Source: Chthonobacter rhizosphaerae (GTDB lineage Bacteria > Pseudomonadota > Alphaproteobacteria > Rhizobiales > Pleomorphomonadaceae). Taken from it: DNA of 64,000 bases. A model generated the notes under the pieces. The model had not been told where the DNA came from, did not search any database, and was given only the letters and a program-made list of their open reading frames with translations. How positions within the stretch are numbered: the first letter of the stretch is position 1; every line of letters starts with the position of its first letter. The stretch spans positions 336,701-400,700 of the forward strand of contig NZ_JACDIS010000005.1 in NCBI RefSeq assembly GCF_013839525.1, read 5' to 3'. This document shows positions 36,459 to 49,504 of this stretch, in pieces. The position numbers and the translations under genes were made by a program.

Positions 36459-37421
36459 TCACTCGGCTGCAGCCTCGAAGGCAACGGCGGAGAGGTATTT
36501 TTCCGCCTCCAGCGCGGCCATGCAGCCCATGCCGGCGGCCGTGACGGCCTGGCGGAACACGTCGTCCGCCACGTCGCCGGCGGCGAACACGCCGGGCACC
36601 GAGGTGGCGGTCGAATCCGGCGCCGTCCAGATGTAGCCGGAGGGCTTCAGCTTCAGCTGGTCCTTGAAGAGCGACACGGCGGGCGCGTGGCCAATGGCCA
36701 CGAAGATGCCGTCGATGCCCATGTCGCGGGTCTCGCCGGTGACGACGTTCTTCAGCCGCGCGCCGTTGACCGACGGCGGGAAGCCGGTGGTGCCGAGCAC
36801 CTCGTCCACAACGGTGTTCCAGATCACCTCGATCTTCGGATTGTCGAACAGGCGCTGCTGCAGGATGCGCTCGGCGCGGAAATGGTCGCGCCGGTGCACC
36901 ACCGTCACCTTGTCGGCGTGGTGGGTGAGGTAGAGCGCCTCCTCCACGGCGGTGTTGCCGCCGCCGACCACGATGACGTGCTTGCCGCGGTAGAAGAAGC
37001 CGTCGCAGGTGGCGCAGGCCGAGACGCCGAAGCCCTTGAAGGTCTCCTCCGAGGACAGGCCCAGCCAGCGCGCCTGGGCGCCGGTGGCGATCACCAGGGC
37101 GTCGGCCGAATAGGTGTCGCCGCTGTCGCCGACCAGATGGAAGGGGCGACGGGACAGGTCCGCCGAGGCGATGTGGTCGGACACCATGCGGGTGCCCACG
37201 TGCTCGGCCTGGAGGCGCATCTGCTCCATCAGCCAGGGGCCCTGGATGACGTCGGCGAAACCGGGATAGTTCTCCACGTCGGTCGTGATGGTCAGCTGCC
37301 CGCCGGGCTGGATGCCGGAGACCAGCATGGGTTCCAGCATCGCGCGCGCCGCGTAGATGGCCGTGGTGTAGCCCGCCGGGCCGGAACCCAGGACGAGAAG
37401 CTTGGTATGATGGTGCGCCAT
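36459..37421 (-). CDS. trxB: Thioredoxin-disulfide reductase
   Basis: 320-residue FAD/NADPH enzyme that reduces thioredoxin. The FAD-binding start is KLLVLGSGPAGYTTAIYAAR, the redox-active dithiol is SACATCDGFFYRGK (CATC), the NADPH-binding loop is VIVVGGGNTAVEEALYL, and the end is GVFAAGDVADDVFRQAVTAA. The ATG at 37421 was chosen; the open frame to 38225 is antisense read-through of the Lrp gene. It diverges from that Lrp gene with a 285-base gap. Confidence 0.96.
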   Translation of the reverse strand: MAHHHTKLLVLGSGPAGYTTAIYAARAMLEPMLVSGIQPGGQLTITTDVENYPGFADVIQGPWLMEQMRLQAEHVGTRMVSDHIASADLSRRPFHLVGDSGDTYSADALVIATGAQARWLGLSSEETFKGFGVSACATCDGFFYRGKHVIVVGGGNTAVEEALYLTHHADKVTVVHRRDHFRAERILQQRLFDNPKIEVIWNTVVDEVLGTTGFPPSVNGARLKNVVTGETRDMGIDGIFVAIGHAPAVSLFKDQLKLKPSGYIWTAPDSTATSVPGVFAAGDVADDVFRQAVTAAGMGCMAALEAEKYLSAVAFEAAAE

Positions 37422-37667
37422 CGGAGGGTGGATCGCTTTCTTGGGAGCGCCGGGCCGGATCGTCGGCCGCGCCTGTCTGTCCCCGACATGGTAGGGAGCC
37501 GATACGGGGCTTTCAAGAGAGCCGCCCTTCTGCCGGCGCGCCGGGCGGTCCTGTCCACATCTGCGGGATGCGGTCTGTTGCCGAACCGCAACGCCGCGGA
37601 CCGCGTCCGGATCCGCGAGACCGAATCGTGCGCGATGCGGAAATGATCTTTTCAAACCGCAAAAGAT

Positions 37668-37687
37668 AGTGTCCAACTCCCGACACT
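37668..37687. promoter_or_regulatory. Inverted repeat upstream of the Lrp gene
   Basis: AGTGTC / GACACT with an 8-base spacer, 19 bases before the Lrp start codon and in the trxB-lrp intergenic region. It may be an Lrp self-operator or a leader hairpin. Confidence 0.3.
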
Positions 37688-37706
37688 TGCCGCGCGGGTT
37701 GCCGGA

Positions 37707-38183
37707 GTGATTGCCTTGAAAGTCCGCCTCGACGCCATCGACTGGAAGATCCTGAAGGAGCTGCAGGCCGATGGCCGCATGACCAACGTGGAGCTCGCCA
37801 AGCGGGTGGGCATCTCCGCGCCGCCCTGCCTGCGCCGGGTCCGGGCGCTGGAGGAGGACGGCGTCATCCTCGGCTACCGCGCGCTCCTCGACGAGAAGAG
37901 CCTTGGCTACGACATCACCATGTTCGCCATGGTGAGCCTGTCGAGCCAGGCGGAGGCGGATCTCGTGAAGTTCGAGGAGCGGGTGAAGGCCTGGCCGATC
38001 GTGCGGGAGTGCTGGATGCTTTCCGGCGAGGTGGATTTCCTCCTGAAGTGCGTGGCGCCGGACCTGAAGACCTTCCAGACGTTCGTGATCGAGGATCTGA
38101 CCGCGGCCCCGAACGTGGGCGGCGTGCGGACCAGCCTGACGCTTAGGCAGGTGAAGAACGAGCCGGTGGTGCCGCTGGGGTGA
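37707..38183 (+). CDS. Lrp/AsnC-family transcriptional regulator
   Basis: 158-residue feast/famine regulator starting at a GTG. The helix-turn-helix is RLDAIDWKILKELQADGRMT, then ELAKRVGISAPPCLRRVRAL. The RAM ligand-binding domain is at about 65-155 (VSLSSQAEADLVKFEERVKA, then CWMLSGEVDFLLKCVAPDLK). It is divergent from trxB, an arrangement frequent in Hyphomicrobiales. The ligand is probably an amino acid, by family analogy. Confidence 0.93.
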   Translation: MIALKVRLDAIDWKILKELQADGRMTNVELAKRVGISAPPCLRRVRALEEDGVILGYRALLDEKSLGYDITMFAMVSLSSQAEADLVKFEERVKAWPIVRECWMLSGEVDFLLKCVAPDLKTFQTFVIEDLTAAPNVGGVRTSLTLRQVKNEPVVPLG

Positions 38184-38265
38184 CTCGATACTTAGCTGAC
38201 ACTTGATATTTTTGACAATAACCATGGCCGAATGTTAGCGCTCCCCCAGTTGGGAGTGCCGGCTC

Positions 38266-38880
38266 ATGGAACGCAGCCTGATCGCGGAATATCAGTTGAA
38301 GCACCGGATCTCCCGGTACGGGACGACCGGCATCAAGGTGTTGCCGCATGTGGTGACCCATGCGCTCGCTTTGCGGCCGTCCTCGCTGATCGACTATGGA
38401 TGCGGCCAGAGCATGCTGGCGCCGGTCCTTGCGGATGCGATCGGGGCGACGAGTGTCCTTCGCTATGACCCGGCCATTCCCTTTCTGTCTCGCCTTCCGG
38501 AGCAGCGGTTTGAACTCCTAACCTGCATCGACGTGCTGGAACATGTTCCGGACGAGGAGATCGACGCGGTCGCATCTGAAATGGCCAGCTGTTGTGTCAA
38601 CGCCATCCTGGTGATCGACACCGCTCCTGCTAAGGCCACGCTCTCGGACGGTCGCAACGCTCACGTTTCCATTCATGACGAGACCTGGTGGTTGGCCCGG
38701 CTGACGCCCGCATTCCCGTCGCTTCGGCCGTTCCGCATCCGCCGGCGGAACCGGGTCGCGTTCAAGACCTTCGACGAAGACCTCCGGCCGATGCGCGCGA
38801 CCTGCGTTCGCGGCTGGTACTGGGGAGTGGTCAAGGCGCGACGGCTCGCCGCCGAACTTGGCCTCCGATCGCCCGTCTAG
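38266..38880 (+). CDS. SAM-dependent methyltransferase-like protein
   Basis: 204-residue class I methyltransferase fold. Motif I is SSLIDYGCGQSMLAPVLADA, and the post-motif region is ELLTCIDVLEHVPDEEIDAV with the conserved LEHV. The target is unknown. It begins about 80 bases downstream of the Lrp gene, where a TTGACA box (38212-38217) could serve as its own promoter. The ELM1-like gene starts 3 bases after its stop. The gene pair has somewhat less extreme GC than the surroundings. Confidence 0.75.
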   Translation: MERSLIAEYQLKHRISRYGTTGIKVLPHVVTHALALRPSSLIDYGCGQSMLAPVLADAIGATSVLRYDPAIPFLSRLPEQRFELLTCIDVLEHVPDEEIDAVASEMASCCVNAILVIDTAPAKATLSDGRNAHVSIHDETWWLARLTPAFPSLRPFRIRRRNRVAFKTFDEDLRPMRATCVRGWYWGVVKARRLAAELGLRSPV

Positions 38881-38883
38881 CAG

Positions 38884-39885
38884 ATGCGGGTCCTGCTCCT
38901 CAGGGACAAGAAGCCGGGGCATTTCAACCAGGTCGAGGCTGTCGGTCGCATACTTGCCGAGATGGGCGCCGCGGTCGATCGGGTCGATGTCAGGCCCGCG
39001 TGGTACGCCCATGGCGAGGTGCTCAAAGCCGCCGCCAACCATTGGCGCGGAGCGCCCGGTACCATGTTGCGACGGCTGTACGGGTTCGATTCGGACCGCG
39101 CAGCGCCCGGGCTTCTGGTCGGTTCAGGCCGCCCCACGATCGCGGCGGGCATGTTTCTTCGCCGCCAGCACGGGGCGCCATTTCTGTACATCGGGCGGGT
39201 CTCAGGGTATCCGTCGGCCGAAGTGGACCGCCAGATCGTGCACAATCCACGGGAGGCGCACGATTCGGGCTGTGTGTGGGCTCCCTTGCCAACGCTCATC
39301 CGGCGCGCCGACCTGCCTGCCCCCCGGCCCTTGGCGACACCGGGCGATCTTGCCGGCGCGACCGTCGGCCTCCTTGTCGGCGGACCGGCCCACGGCCACC
39401 ATTTCGACGACGGTGACTGGACCGATTTGGAGAATCTGGTGGCGGCTCTGGCGAGCCGGGGCGTCCGTTGGCTAGCGACGAGTTCGCGGCGAACGCCCGT
39501 CCCGGTCATCGAGCGATGTCGGGCGCTGGAGCGACACGGGATCGTCGAGCGCTTCGTCGATCACCGGGCCGAAGGGGCCGGCTCTGCCGAAGCAATCTTT
39601 GCGGCGGATGCCCTGGTGGTTACGGAAGACTCGCAATCCATGATCGCCGAGGCGCTCGCCGCCGGTCGCCCCGTCGTGGCGTTGAAGCCGCGGCGCGTCA
39701 GTCCGTCCTCGGCCAACGAGATCGTTGCCGCATGGGCTGCGGCCGGAGGTCTTTCCGTCGTTCCGCTGCGTGCCCCCGCCGACCTGGTCGTCGCCGCATT
39801 GATTGCTACAAGCACGTCGCCCGACCCCGAGCCGGTTCTCTCCGATGTCCTCCGGGCCGTTCTCGAAGACCTGAAGGTTCGCTGA
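38884..39885 (+). CDS. ELM1-like protein (DUF1022 family)
   Basis: 333-residue protein of the bacterial branch of the ELM1/DUF1022 family, which has a GT-B-like glycosyltransferase fold; plant ELM1 takes part in mitochondrial fission. Features are LLLRDKKPGHFNQVEAVGRI, GRPTIAAGMFLRRQHGAPF, VGLLVGGPAHGHHFDDGDW and ALVVTEDSQSMIAEALAAGR. The last segment resembles nucleotide-sugar-binding motifs. It is close to a methyltransferase and to a glycosyltransferase, so an envelope polysaccharide or LPS role is likely but unproven. Confidence 0.85.
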   Translation: MRVLLLRDKKPGHFNQVEAVGRILAEMGAAVDRVDVRPAWYAHGEVLKAAANHWRGAPGTMLRRLYGFDSDRAAPGLLVGSGRPTIAAGMFLRRQHGAPFLYIGRVSGYPSAEVDRQIVHNPREAHDSGCVWAPLPTLIRRADLPAPRPLATPGDLAGATVGLLVGGPAHGHHFDDGDWTDLENLVAALASRGVRWLATSSRRTPVPVIERCRALERHGIVERFVDHRAEGAGSAEAIFAADALVVTEDSQSMIAEALAAGRPVVALKPRRVSPSSANEIVAAWAAAGGLSVVPLRAPADLVVAALIATSTSPDPEPVLSDVLRAVLEDLKVR

Positions 39886-39888
39886 GCG

Positions 39889-40962
39889 TCATGGCTGCCG
39901 GAGCGTGTCGAGCCCAGCGTACACCGCCGCGATCCGCTCCGCTTCGCGCTCGATCGAGAACGCGGCCTCGACGCGGGCTCGCCCGGCGCGGCCGAGGGCG
40001 TCGCGTTCGGCGGGGGTGAGGTCCATGGCTTTGGACAGGGCGCTTGCGAGCGCGGTCGCGTCGCCGGCGTCGACCAGCCAGCCGGTGACGCAGTCCTCCA
40101 CCAGGTGCACATGGGCGCCGGCGCGGCTTGCGATCACGGGCGTCGCGCTCGCCATCGCTTCGAGCGGGATCAGACCGAAGCCCTCCTTGCGCGGCGGCGC
40201 GACCACCAGCGACAGGGCGCGGTACCAACCGGGGATCTCGGCGACGGGCCGTTCGCCGAGAAAGCGGACGCGGCCTTCGAGGCCCGCGCCGTCCAGGCGG
40301 TTTCGGAGAGCGTCGGCGAAGGCGCGGTCCTCCGGCTTCTCCAGGCCGATGACGACGGCGGTCCAGTCGGGCCGGGAGGGGAGGGTGGCGAGCAGGGCCT
40401 CGACGAAGATGTCCGTGCCCTTCTGCGGCCGCACCCGCCCGAAGATGCCGACGCCGAACCGTCCCGGCAGTCCGGTCGCCGCCCACGCGGCGGAGCGGTC
40501 GTCCGCCGGTCGGTAGACGGCCGTGTCGACCCCGTGGAGGCTGACGACGGCAGGCACCTGGAGATAGGACGCCGCCTCGGGCGACGTGGCGATCACCGCG
40601 TCCATACGGCGGATCAGCGCCTTGGTGAAGCCGGTGTGCCGCCGCTGGGCCGCCGAGGTGAACACCAGCCGCCAGGGCTGCCGGAGCACCCGCGCGAGCA
40701 CGAGGCCCCAGACCATCTCGATGTTGCGCCGCGCGTGCCAGATGCGGGCCCTGCGGCCGGGCGGCGGCGTCCAGCCGCCGCGAAGCACGTCCCTCCAGCC
40801 GACCGTCGGCAGGTGATCCGGCAGGTTGGGGCCGAGGCCGGCGATCCGGTGGGCGCGCGCCTGCGTCGGCAGGAGCGCGATCACCGTGGACGTGACGCCG
40901 GAATAGCGACGGTTGAGATTGGGCGCGACGACATCCGTCGCGGCGAAGTCGACGCGCGGCAT
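39889..40962 (-). CDS. Glycosyltransferase family 4 (LPS core type)
   Basis: 357-residue GT-B glycosyltransferase. The N-terminal acceptor domain contains PNLNRRYSGVTSTVIALLP and the C-terminal domain has FGVGIFGRVRPQKGTDIFVE and the E-x7-E motif in PRKEGFGLIPLEAMASATPV. Close in character to LpcC/mannosyltransferases that extend the lipopolysaccharide core. It ends 3 bases from the ELM1-like gene stop, convergently. Sugar donor unknown. Confidence 0.88.
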   Translation of the reverse strand: MPRVDFAATDVVAPNLNRRYSGVTSTVIALLPTQARAHRIAGLGPNLPDHLPTVGWRDVLRGGWTPPPGRRARIWHARRNIEMVWGLVLARVLRQPWRLVFTSAAQRRHTGFTKALIRRMDAVIATSPEAASYLQVPAVVSLHGVDTAVYRPADDRSAAWAATGLPGRFGVGIFGRVRPQKGTDIFVEALLATLPSRPDWTAVVIGLEKPEDRAFADALRNRLDGAGLEGRVRFLGERPVAEIPGWYRALSLVVAPPRKEGFGLIPLEAMASATPVIASRAGAHVHLVEDCVTGWLVDAGDATALASALSKAMDLTPAERDALGRAGRARVEAAFSIEREAERIAAVYAGLDTLRQP

Positions 40963-41062
40963 CCGGCCGTCCAGGGCAGGGGTGGAACGAGGCGGGACGG
41001 GGCTCGCCGGGCGCGAACGGAGCGTGGGGCTCCTGGCCGTGGGCGGGTCGGCCGTCCCCCTC

Positions 41063-41536
41063 TCAGCGGAAGGCGACCTGGAGCACTTCGTAGGCGCGGG
41101 CGCCGCCGGGGGCGGTCACCTCCACGCTGTCGCCGACGGACTTGCCGATCAGGGCGCGGGCGATCGGCGAGGAGATGGAGATGCGGCCTTCCTTCACGTC
41201 GGCTTCGGCGTCGCCGACGATCTGATAGGTCTTCTCCTCCTCGGTGTCCTCGTCCACCAGGGTGACGGTGGCGCCGAACTTGATGGTCTTGCCGGACAGC
41301 TTCGACACGTCGATCACCTCGGCGCGCGACAGCATGTCCTCCAACTCGGAAATCCGGCCCTCGTTGTGGCTCTGGGCTTCCTTGGCGGCGTGGTATTCAG
41401 CGTTCTCCGAAAGGTCACCGTGCGCCCGCGCCTCGGAAATGGCCGCGATGATGCGGGGCCGCTCCTCGGATCTGCGCCGCTGGAGTTCGCGCTCCAACGC
41501 AGCGTACCCTCCAGCGGTCATCGGGATCTTTTCCAT
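41063..41536 (-). CDS. greA: Transcription elongation factor GreA
   Basis: 157-residue factor that rescues backtracked RNA polymerase by stimulating transcript cleavage. The coiled-coil N-terminus has [20 protein letters not shown], then [20 protein letters not shown] with the acidic tip residues DLSENAEY. The C-terminal FKBP-like domain ends [20 protein letters not shown]. Full length. In line downstream of carB, separated by 236 bases. Confidence 0.97.
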   Translation of the reverse strand: MEKIPMTAGGYAALERELQRRRSEERPRIIAAISEARAHGDLSENAEYHAAKEAQSHNEGRISELEDMLSRAEVIDVSKLSGKTIKFGATVTLVDEDTEEEKTYQIVGDAEADVKEGRISISSPIARALIGKSVGDSVEVTAPGGARAYEVLQVAFR

Positions 41537-41772
41537 CGGTCGTTCAACCTTTCCCTAAAATCAACGCGCCCGACGCTCGGCGCGCCGGGCACATGAGTCG
41601 TTGTCCTTGTCGTCCTCCTGACGGGGACGGGTAGCCCTTCGGGGCGATCTGACGTCCCGCCCTGTCCGGCCCCGGACGCGTCGACGAAGCGACATCCGAA
41701 CGGAGGTCCGCAACAAAGCCTTCCGCGGGCCCTGGTCAGAGGGCTCCGCGGTTCCAGTCCCCGCCGCGTGGA

Positions 41773-45270
<3,498 letters not shown>

Positions 45271-45475
45271 CGTTCGCTCGCGTTCCATCGCGGCCGAAGG
45301 CAGCGCCAGTCTGCGCCTTCGTTCCGGACCGGTGGTCTCGTCTGGTGGGTGTCGTGTGTTCTGAGCCGCGCGGCTTATAGAGGAAAAGGCGCAGGTCGGG
45401 AACCCTCGCGCGGAGGATTTCCAACACGCGCCGTCTCGACGGGCGGACGCAGGGGCCGCGCGGCTTTTGCCGACA

Positions 45476-45778
45476 TCAGTCCCCGGCGCTTCCGGCCGCG
45501 CCCGCCGCCGCGCCGGCGCCGTCCGAGGGCAGCTCCCTCTGGCCGTCGAAATCGATGACGCCGCAGGCGAGCGCCCAGCAGGCGAGGCGCACGGACAGCG
45601 GGATCTCCACGGTCTTCCCGTCCCGGTCCCCGCTCTCGTAGTACTGGATCATCCGCTTCTTCAGCCCGAGCCGCTCGGCCGCGTCCTTCTGGCGGAGACC
45701 GAGGCTCTTTCGCCATTGGCGGAAGGCCTGCGGCGTCATGACGGCGTCACCGGCCTTGCGCTGCATTGCGTCCGTCAT
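45476..45778 (-). CDS. Small XRE-type helix-turn-helix protein
   Basis: About 100 residues from the ATG at 45778; other in-frame ATGs are at 45766 and 45739, so the start is uncertain. [20 protein letters not shown] followed by [16 protein letters not shown] is a XRE/Cro-like DNA-binding domain. The rest is a short hydrophobic stretch ([18 protein letters not shown]) and a Gly/Ala tail. It lies upstream of carB and divergent from the metallopeptidase gene. The target is unknown. Confidence 0.8.
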   Translation of the reverse strand: MTDAMQRKAGDAVMTPQAFRQWRKSLGLRQKDAAERLGLKKRMIQYYESGDRDGKTVEIPLSVRLACWALACGVIDFDGQRELPSDGAGAAAGAAGSAGD

Positions 45779-46014
45779 CGTGCGTGGGGCTCCAGGCTGC
45801 GCTTGCGACGGACGACAGTAGACGAAGCCGAGGCCGCCTGCACAGAGGGAGCGCCTGTGCGGAAGGGAGTGGCGGGCGCATATCGCGGTGCGCCGGACCG
45901 GCCCGAGGCGTCGGCCGGGATCCATCGCCCGTCTCGTTCGTTCAGACTTCCACGGATGCGGCTTGCAGGAACCGCCAGCCCATCGCAGTGTCTGCCGGCG
46001 AGGAGGACTTCAGC

Positions 46015-46938
46015 ATGCGTTGGCGAGGGCGTCGCGAGAGCGACAACGTGGTGGACCGGCGCGGCGAAGGCGGTGGCCTCGGCGGCGGTCTCGGCGGGCG
46101 GGGCGGGTTTCGCCTGCCGACGGGCGGCGGCGTGCGCCGGGCGGGAGCGCCCAGCATCGGCTTCATCATCGTGGCCATGGTCGTGCTCTGGCTCCTCGGC
46201 ATGAACCCGCTGTCCGTGCTCACCGGCGACCTCGGCGGCATGATGGGCGGCTCCCAGATGTCGAGCATCGAGGAGGATCGCCCCCGCACCGCGGAGGAAG
46301 GCGAACTCGTCAGCTTCGTGTCGGTCGTGCTTGCCGAGACGGAGGACACCTGGACGACGATCTTCCAGGCCGAGGGCGAGACCTATCCGAAGCCCACGCT
46401 GGAACTCTTCCGCGGGCAGATCACCTCCGGCTGCGGCTTCGCCAGCGCGGCCAGCGGGCCGTTCTACTGTCCGCCGGACCGGAGCGTCTTCATCGACCTC
46501 GCCTTCTACGACGAGCTGCGCCGCCGCTTCCAGGCGCCGGGCGACTTCGCCCAGGCCTACGTGATCGCCCACGAGGTGGGTCACCACGTGCAGAACGTGC
46601 TCGGCATCCTGCCGGAGTTCAACCGCCTGCGGCAGACCATGAGCGAGGAGGAGGCCAACGCCATGTCGATCCGGGTCGAGCTCCAGGCCGACTGCTTCGC
46701 CGGCGTGTGGGCCCACGACGCGGCGCAGAAGGGGCTCCTGGAGCAGGGCGACATCGAGGAGGCGATGAACGCCGCCACCCAGATCGGCGACGACGCCATC
46801 CAGAAGCGCACCCAGGGCTACGTGGTGCCGGAAAGCTTCAACCACGGCACCTCCGAACAGCGCCAGCGCTGGTTCCGGGCCGGCTTCGAGGCGGGCAACT
46901 GGCGCTCCTGCGATACGTTCAAGGCGACGCAGCTCTGA
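46015..46938 (+). CDS. Putative neutral zinc metallopeptidase (YpfJ family)
   Basis: 307-residue membrane-anchored metallopeptidase of the YpfJ/KPN_02809 family. A Gly/Arg-rich N-terminus precedes one membrane helix (PSIGFIIVAMVVLWLLGMNP). The zinc site AYVIAHEVGHHVQNVLG has HEVGHH at residues 186-191, with the distal Glu in SIRVELQADCFAGVWAH. The conserved ends PFYCPPDRSVFIDLAFYDEL and WFRAGFEAGNWRSCDTF are present. The substrate is unknown. The ATG at 46015 is preceded by GAGGAG. Confidence 0.93.
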   Translation: MRWRGRRESDNVVDRRGEGGGLGGGLGGRGGFRLPTGGGVRRAGAPSIGFIIVAMVVLWLLGMNPLSVLTGDLGGMMGGSQMSSIEEDRPRTAEEGELVSFVSVVLAETEDTWTTIFQAEGETYPKPTLELFRGQITSGCGFASAASGPFYCPPDRSVFIDLAFYDELRRRFQAPGDFAQAYVIAHEVGHHVQNVLGILPEFNRLRQTMSEEEANAMSIRVELQADCFAGVWAHDAAQKGLLEQGDIEEAMNAATQIGDDAIQKRTQGYVVPESFNHGTSEQRQRWFRAGFEAGNWRSCDTFKATQL

Positions 46939-46985
46939 CCGGTCAGCAGCTTCGGTTTTGACAGACGGGCCGGCCACGGTCATGG

Positions 46986-48266
46986 ATGGCGGCAGCATCG
47001 CCATCCGCCATTGCCGGGACCCCGTTCTTCATGACCTCGACGGCCAGGACACTCGTCTTCATCTACGTGACGATCGCGCTCGACGTGATCGCGATCGCCA
47101 TGGTGATCCCGATCCTGCCGGCGCTCCTGATGGAGCTGACCGGGGACGGGGTGGAGGCGGCGGCGATCGACGGCGGCTGGCTGATCTTCGCCTACTCGGC
47201 CATGCTGTTCCTGTTCGCCCCTGTGATCGGCAGCCTGTCGGACCGGTTCGGGCGCCGGCCGGTGCTCCTCGCCTCCGTGGCCATGTTCGGTGTCGACAAC
47301 CTCATCTGCGCCCTCGCGCCGTCGCTGCCCTGGCTGTTCGCCGGGCGCGTGCTCGCCGGCATGGCGGGCGGCAGCTACACGACCGCCGGCGCCGCCATCG
47401 CGGATCTTTCCACGCCGGAGAACCGGGCGCGCAACTTCGGCTTCGTGGGCATCGCCTTCGGCGTCGGATTCGTGTTCGGGCCGGCGATCGGCGGCCTGCT
47501 CGGCGAGCTCGGGCCGCGCGTGCCCTTCTTCGCGGCGGCGGCGCTCTCGCTCGCCAACTTCGTGTTCGGCTGGTTCGTGCTGAAGGAGACGCTGCCGGCG
47601 GCGCGGCGGCGCGCCTTCGACATCCGGCGCGCCAACCCGTTCGGCGCGCTCGCCCAGCTGGCGCGCTTCCCGGCGCTCCTGGCGCTGATCGGCGTCATCG
47701 TCATCTACCAGCTCGCCCACGACGCCAACCCGGCGATCTGGACCTATTCGACCAAGCTCCGGTTCGGCTGGAGCGAGGCGGACATCGGCCTCAGCCTGGC
47801 GGCGGTCGGCGTCGGCATGGCGGTGGTGATGGGTGGCCTCGTGGGGCCGATCGTGAAGCGCTTCGGCGAGGCGCGCGCGGCCCAGATCGGCTGCGCCCTG
47901 GCGGCGGTCGGCTTCCTCGGCTTCGCCTTCGCGCCGTCCGGCGCGGTGATGCTCGCCTTCATCCCCTTCTTCGCCTTCATCGGGCTGATCGAGCCGTCGA
48001 TCCGCTCGATCGCGGTCGGCCGGGTGCCGGCCGACGCGCAGGGCGAACTGCAGGGCGCGATCGCCAGCGTGAAGGGCATCACGATGGTGGCGTCGCCGAT
48101 CCTGATGACGAGGCTGTTCGAGGCGTTCACCGGCGCCGACGCGCCGGTCTACTTCCCGGGCGCGCCGTTCCTGGCGGCCGGCATCCTACTGGCGATCGGC
48201 GTCGCGGTCATCGCCGCGCGGGCGACGGACCGGGGTCCGGCGCTCGGCGAGACCCGGTCCACCTGA
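46986..48266 (+). CDS. MFS exporter, TetA-like
   Basis: Drug:H+ antiporter-type MFS protein with 12 predicted helices. VIPILPALLMELTG is in helix 1. The conserved loop-2/3 motif is GSLSDRFGRRPVLLASVAMF and motif C-like FGVGFVFGPAIGGLLGEL is in helix 5, as in the TetA class. An ATG at 47031 (MTSTARTLVFIYV) sits closer to the first helix and may be the true start; neither has a strong ribosome site. Substrate unknown, and tetracycline resistance should not be assumed. Confidence 0.88.
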   Translation: MAAASPSAIAGTPFFMTSTARTLVFIYVTIALDVIAIAMVIPILPALLMELTGDGVEAAAIDGGWLIFAYSAMLFLFAPVIGSLSDRFGRRPVLLASVAMFGVDNLICALAPSLPWLFAGRVLAGMAGGSYTTAGAAIADLSTPENRARNFGFVGIAFGVGFVFGPAIGGLLGELGPRVPFFAAAALSLANFVFGWFVLKETLPAARRRAFDIRRANPFGALAQLARFPALLALIGVIVIYQLAHDANPAIWTYSTKLRFGWSEADIGLSLAAVGVGMAVVMGGLVGPIVKRFGEARAAQIGCALAAVGFLGFAFAPSGAVMLAFIPFFAFIGLIEPSIRSIAVGRVPADAQGELQGAIASVKGITMVASPILMTRLFEAFTGADAPVYFPGAPFLAAGILLAIGVAVIAARATDRGPALGETRST

Positions 48267-48298
48267 GGTCGACAGGACGGGGTCGTCCGGCCCGCTCG

Positions 48299-49504
48299 TC
48301 AGGTCCTTTCGGGGACCAGTTCCTCGCCCTTCCGCTCGCGGATCAGGTTCACGAACCGGCGGAAGAGGTAGTGGCTGTCCTGCGGGCCGGGGCTCGCCTC
48401 CGGATGGTACTGCACCGAGAAGGCCGGCTTGTCCTTCAGTCGCAGGCCGGCGTTGGAACCGTCGAAGAGCGACACGTGGGTCTCCTCCACGGTGTCCGGC
48501 AGGGTGGCGGTCTCCACCGCGAAGCCGTGGTTCATGGACGTGATCTCCACCTTGCCGGTGGTGTGATCCATGACCGGATGGTTCGCGCCGTGATGGCCCT
48601 GGTGCATCTTGACGGTCTTGGCGCCCACGGCGAGGCCGAGCATCTGGTGGCCGAGGCAGATGCCGAAGGTCGGGATGCCCCGGTCGATCACGGCCTTGAT
48701 GGTCGGCACGGCATACTCGCCGGTCGCCGCCGGATCGCCCGGGCCGTTGGAGAGGAACACCCCGTCCGGCTCGAGGGCGAGCACGTCCTCCGCCGTGGCG
48801 GTCGCCGGCAGCACGGTCACCTTGCAGCCCTGGTCGGCGAGAAGGCGCAGGATGTTGCGCTTCACGCCGAAGTCGATGGCGACCACGTGGTGCCGGGGCG
48901 CCTCCACCTTGGCGTAGCCCTCGCCCCAGGCCCAGGTCTTCTCGTCCCAGCCGTAGGACTGGGTGGACGAGACCTCCTTGGCGAGATCGAGCCCTTCCAG
49001 CCCGCCCCAGGCGGCCGCCTGGCGCTTCAGGTCGTCGAGGTCGAACCGGCCGTCCGGATCGTGGGCGATCACGGCGTTCGGCATGCCCTTCTGGCGGATG
49101 AGCGACGTCAGCGCGCGGGTGTCCACGCCGCCGATGCCGATGATGCCGCGGGCGGCGAGCCAGGCGTCGAACCGCCGGGCGGCGCGCCAGTTGGACTGGT
49201 CGGTCACGTCGGCCTTCAGCACCACGCCGCGCACGCCCGAGGAGGCGGAGAGATTCACCGTCTCGATGTCGTCGTCGTTGACGCCCACGTTGCCGATGTG
49301 CGGGAAGGTGAAGGTGATGATCTGGCCGGCGTAGGACGGGTCCGTCAGGATCTCCTGGTACCCGGTCATGGCCGTGTTGAAGCAGACCTCGCCGACCGCG
49401 GACCCGCGGGCGCCGATGCCGAAGCCCTCGATCACGGTGCCGTCGGCCAGCACCAGCACGGCGGTCGGAACGGGCTCGGCCCAGGCGTTCAGGGTGTCAG
49501 ACAT
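48299..49504 (-). CDS. carA: Carbamoyl-phosphate synthase, small subunit
   Basis: 401-residue glutamine amidotransferase subunit that supplies ammonia to CarB. The N-terminal domain has GEVCFNTAMTGYQEILTDPS. The class I amidotransferase domain has the nucleophile Cys in PTFGICLGHQMLGLAVGA and the His/Glu pair in FSVQYHPEASPGPQD. The start at 49504 (MSDTLNAWAEP) was chosen; longer frames run into non-coding sequence. Unlike in many bacteria, carA is not adjacent to carB. Confidence 0.97.
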   Translation of the reverse strand: MSDTLNAWAEPVPTAVLVLADGTVIEGFGIGARGSAVGEVCFNTAMTGYQEILTDPSYAGQIITFTFPHIGNVGVNDDDIETVNLSASSGVRGVVLKADVTDQSNWRAARRFDAWLAARGIIGIGGVDTRALTSLIRQKGMPNAVIAHDPDGRFDLDDLKRQAAAWGGLEGLDLAKEVSSTQSYGWDEKTWAWGEGYAKVEAPRHHVVAIDFGVKRNILRLLADQGCKVTVLPATATAEDVLALEPDGVFLSNGPGDPAATGEYAVPTIKAVIDRGIPTFGICLGHQMLGLAVGAKTVKMHQGHHGANHPVMDHTTGKVEITSMNHGFAVETATLPDTVEETHVSLFDGSNAGLRLKDKPAFSVQYHPEASPGPQDSHYLFRRFVNLIRERKGEELVPERT

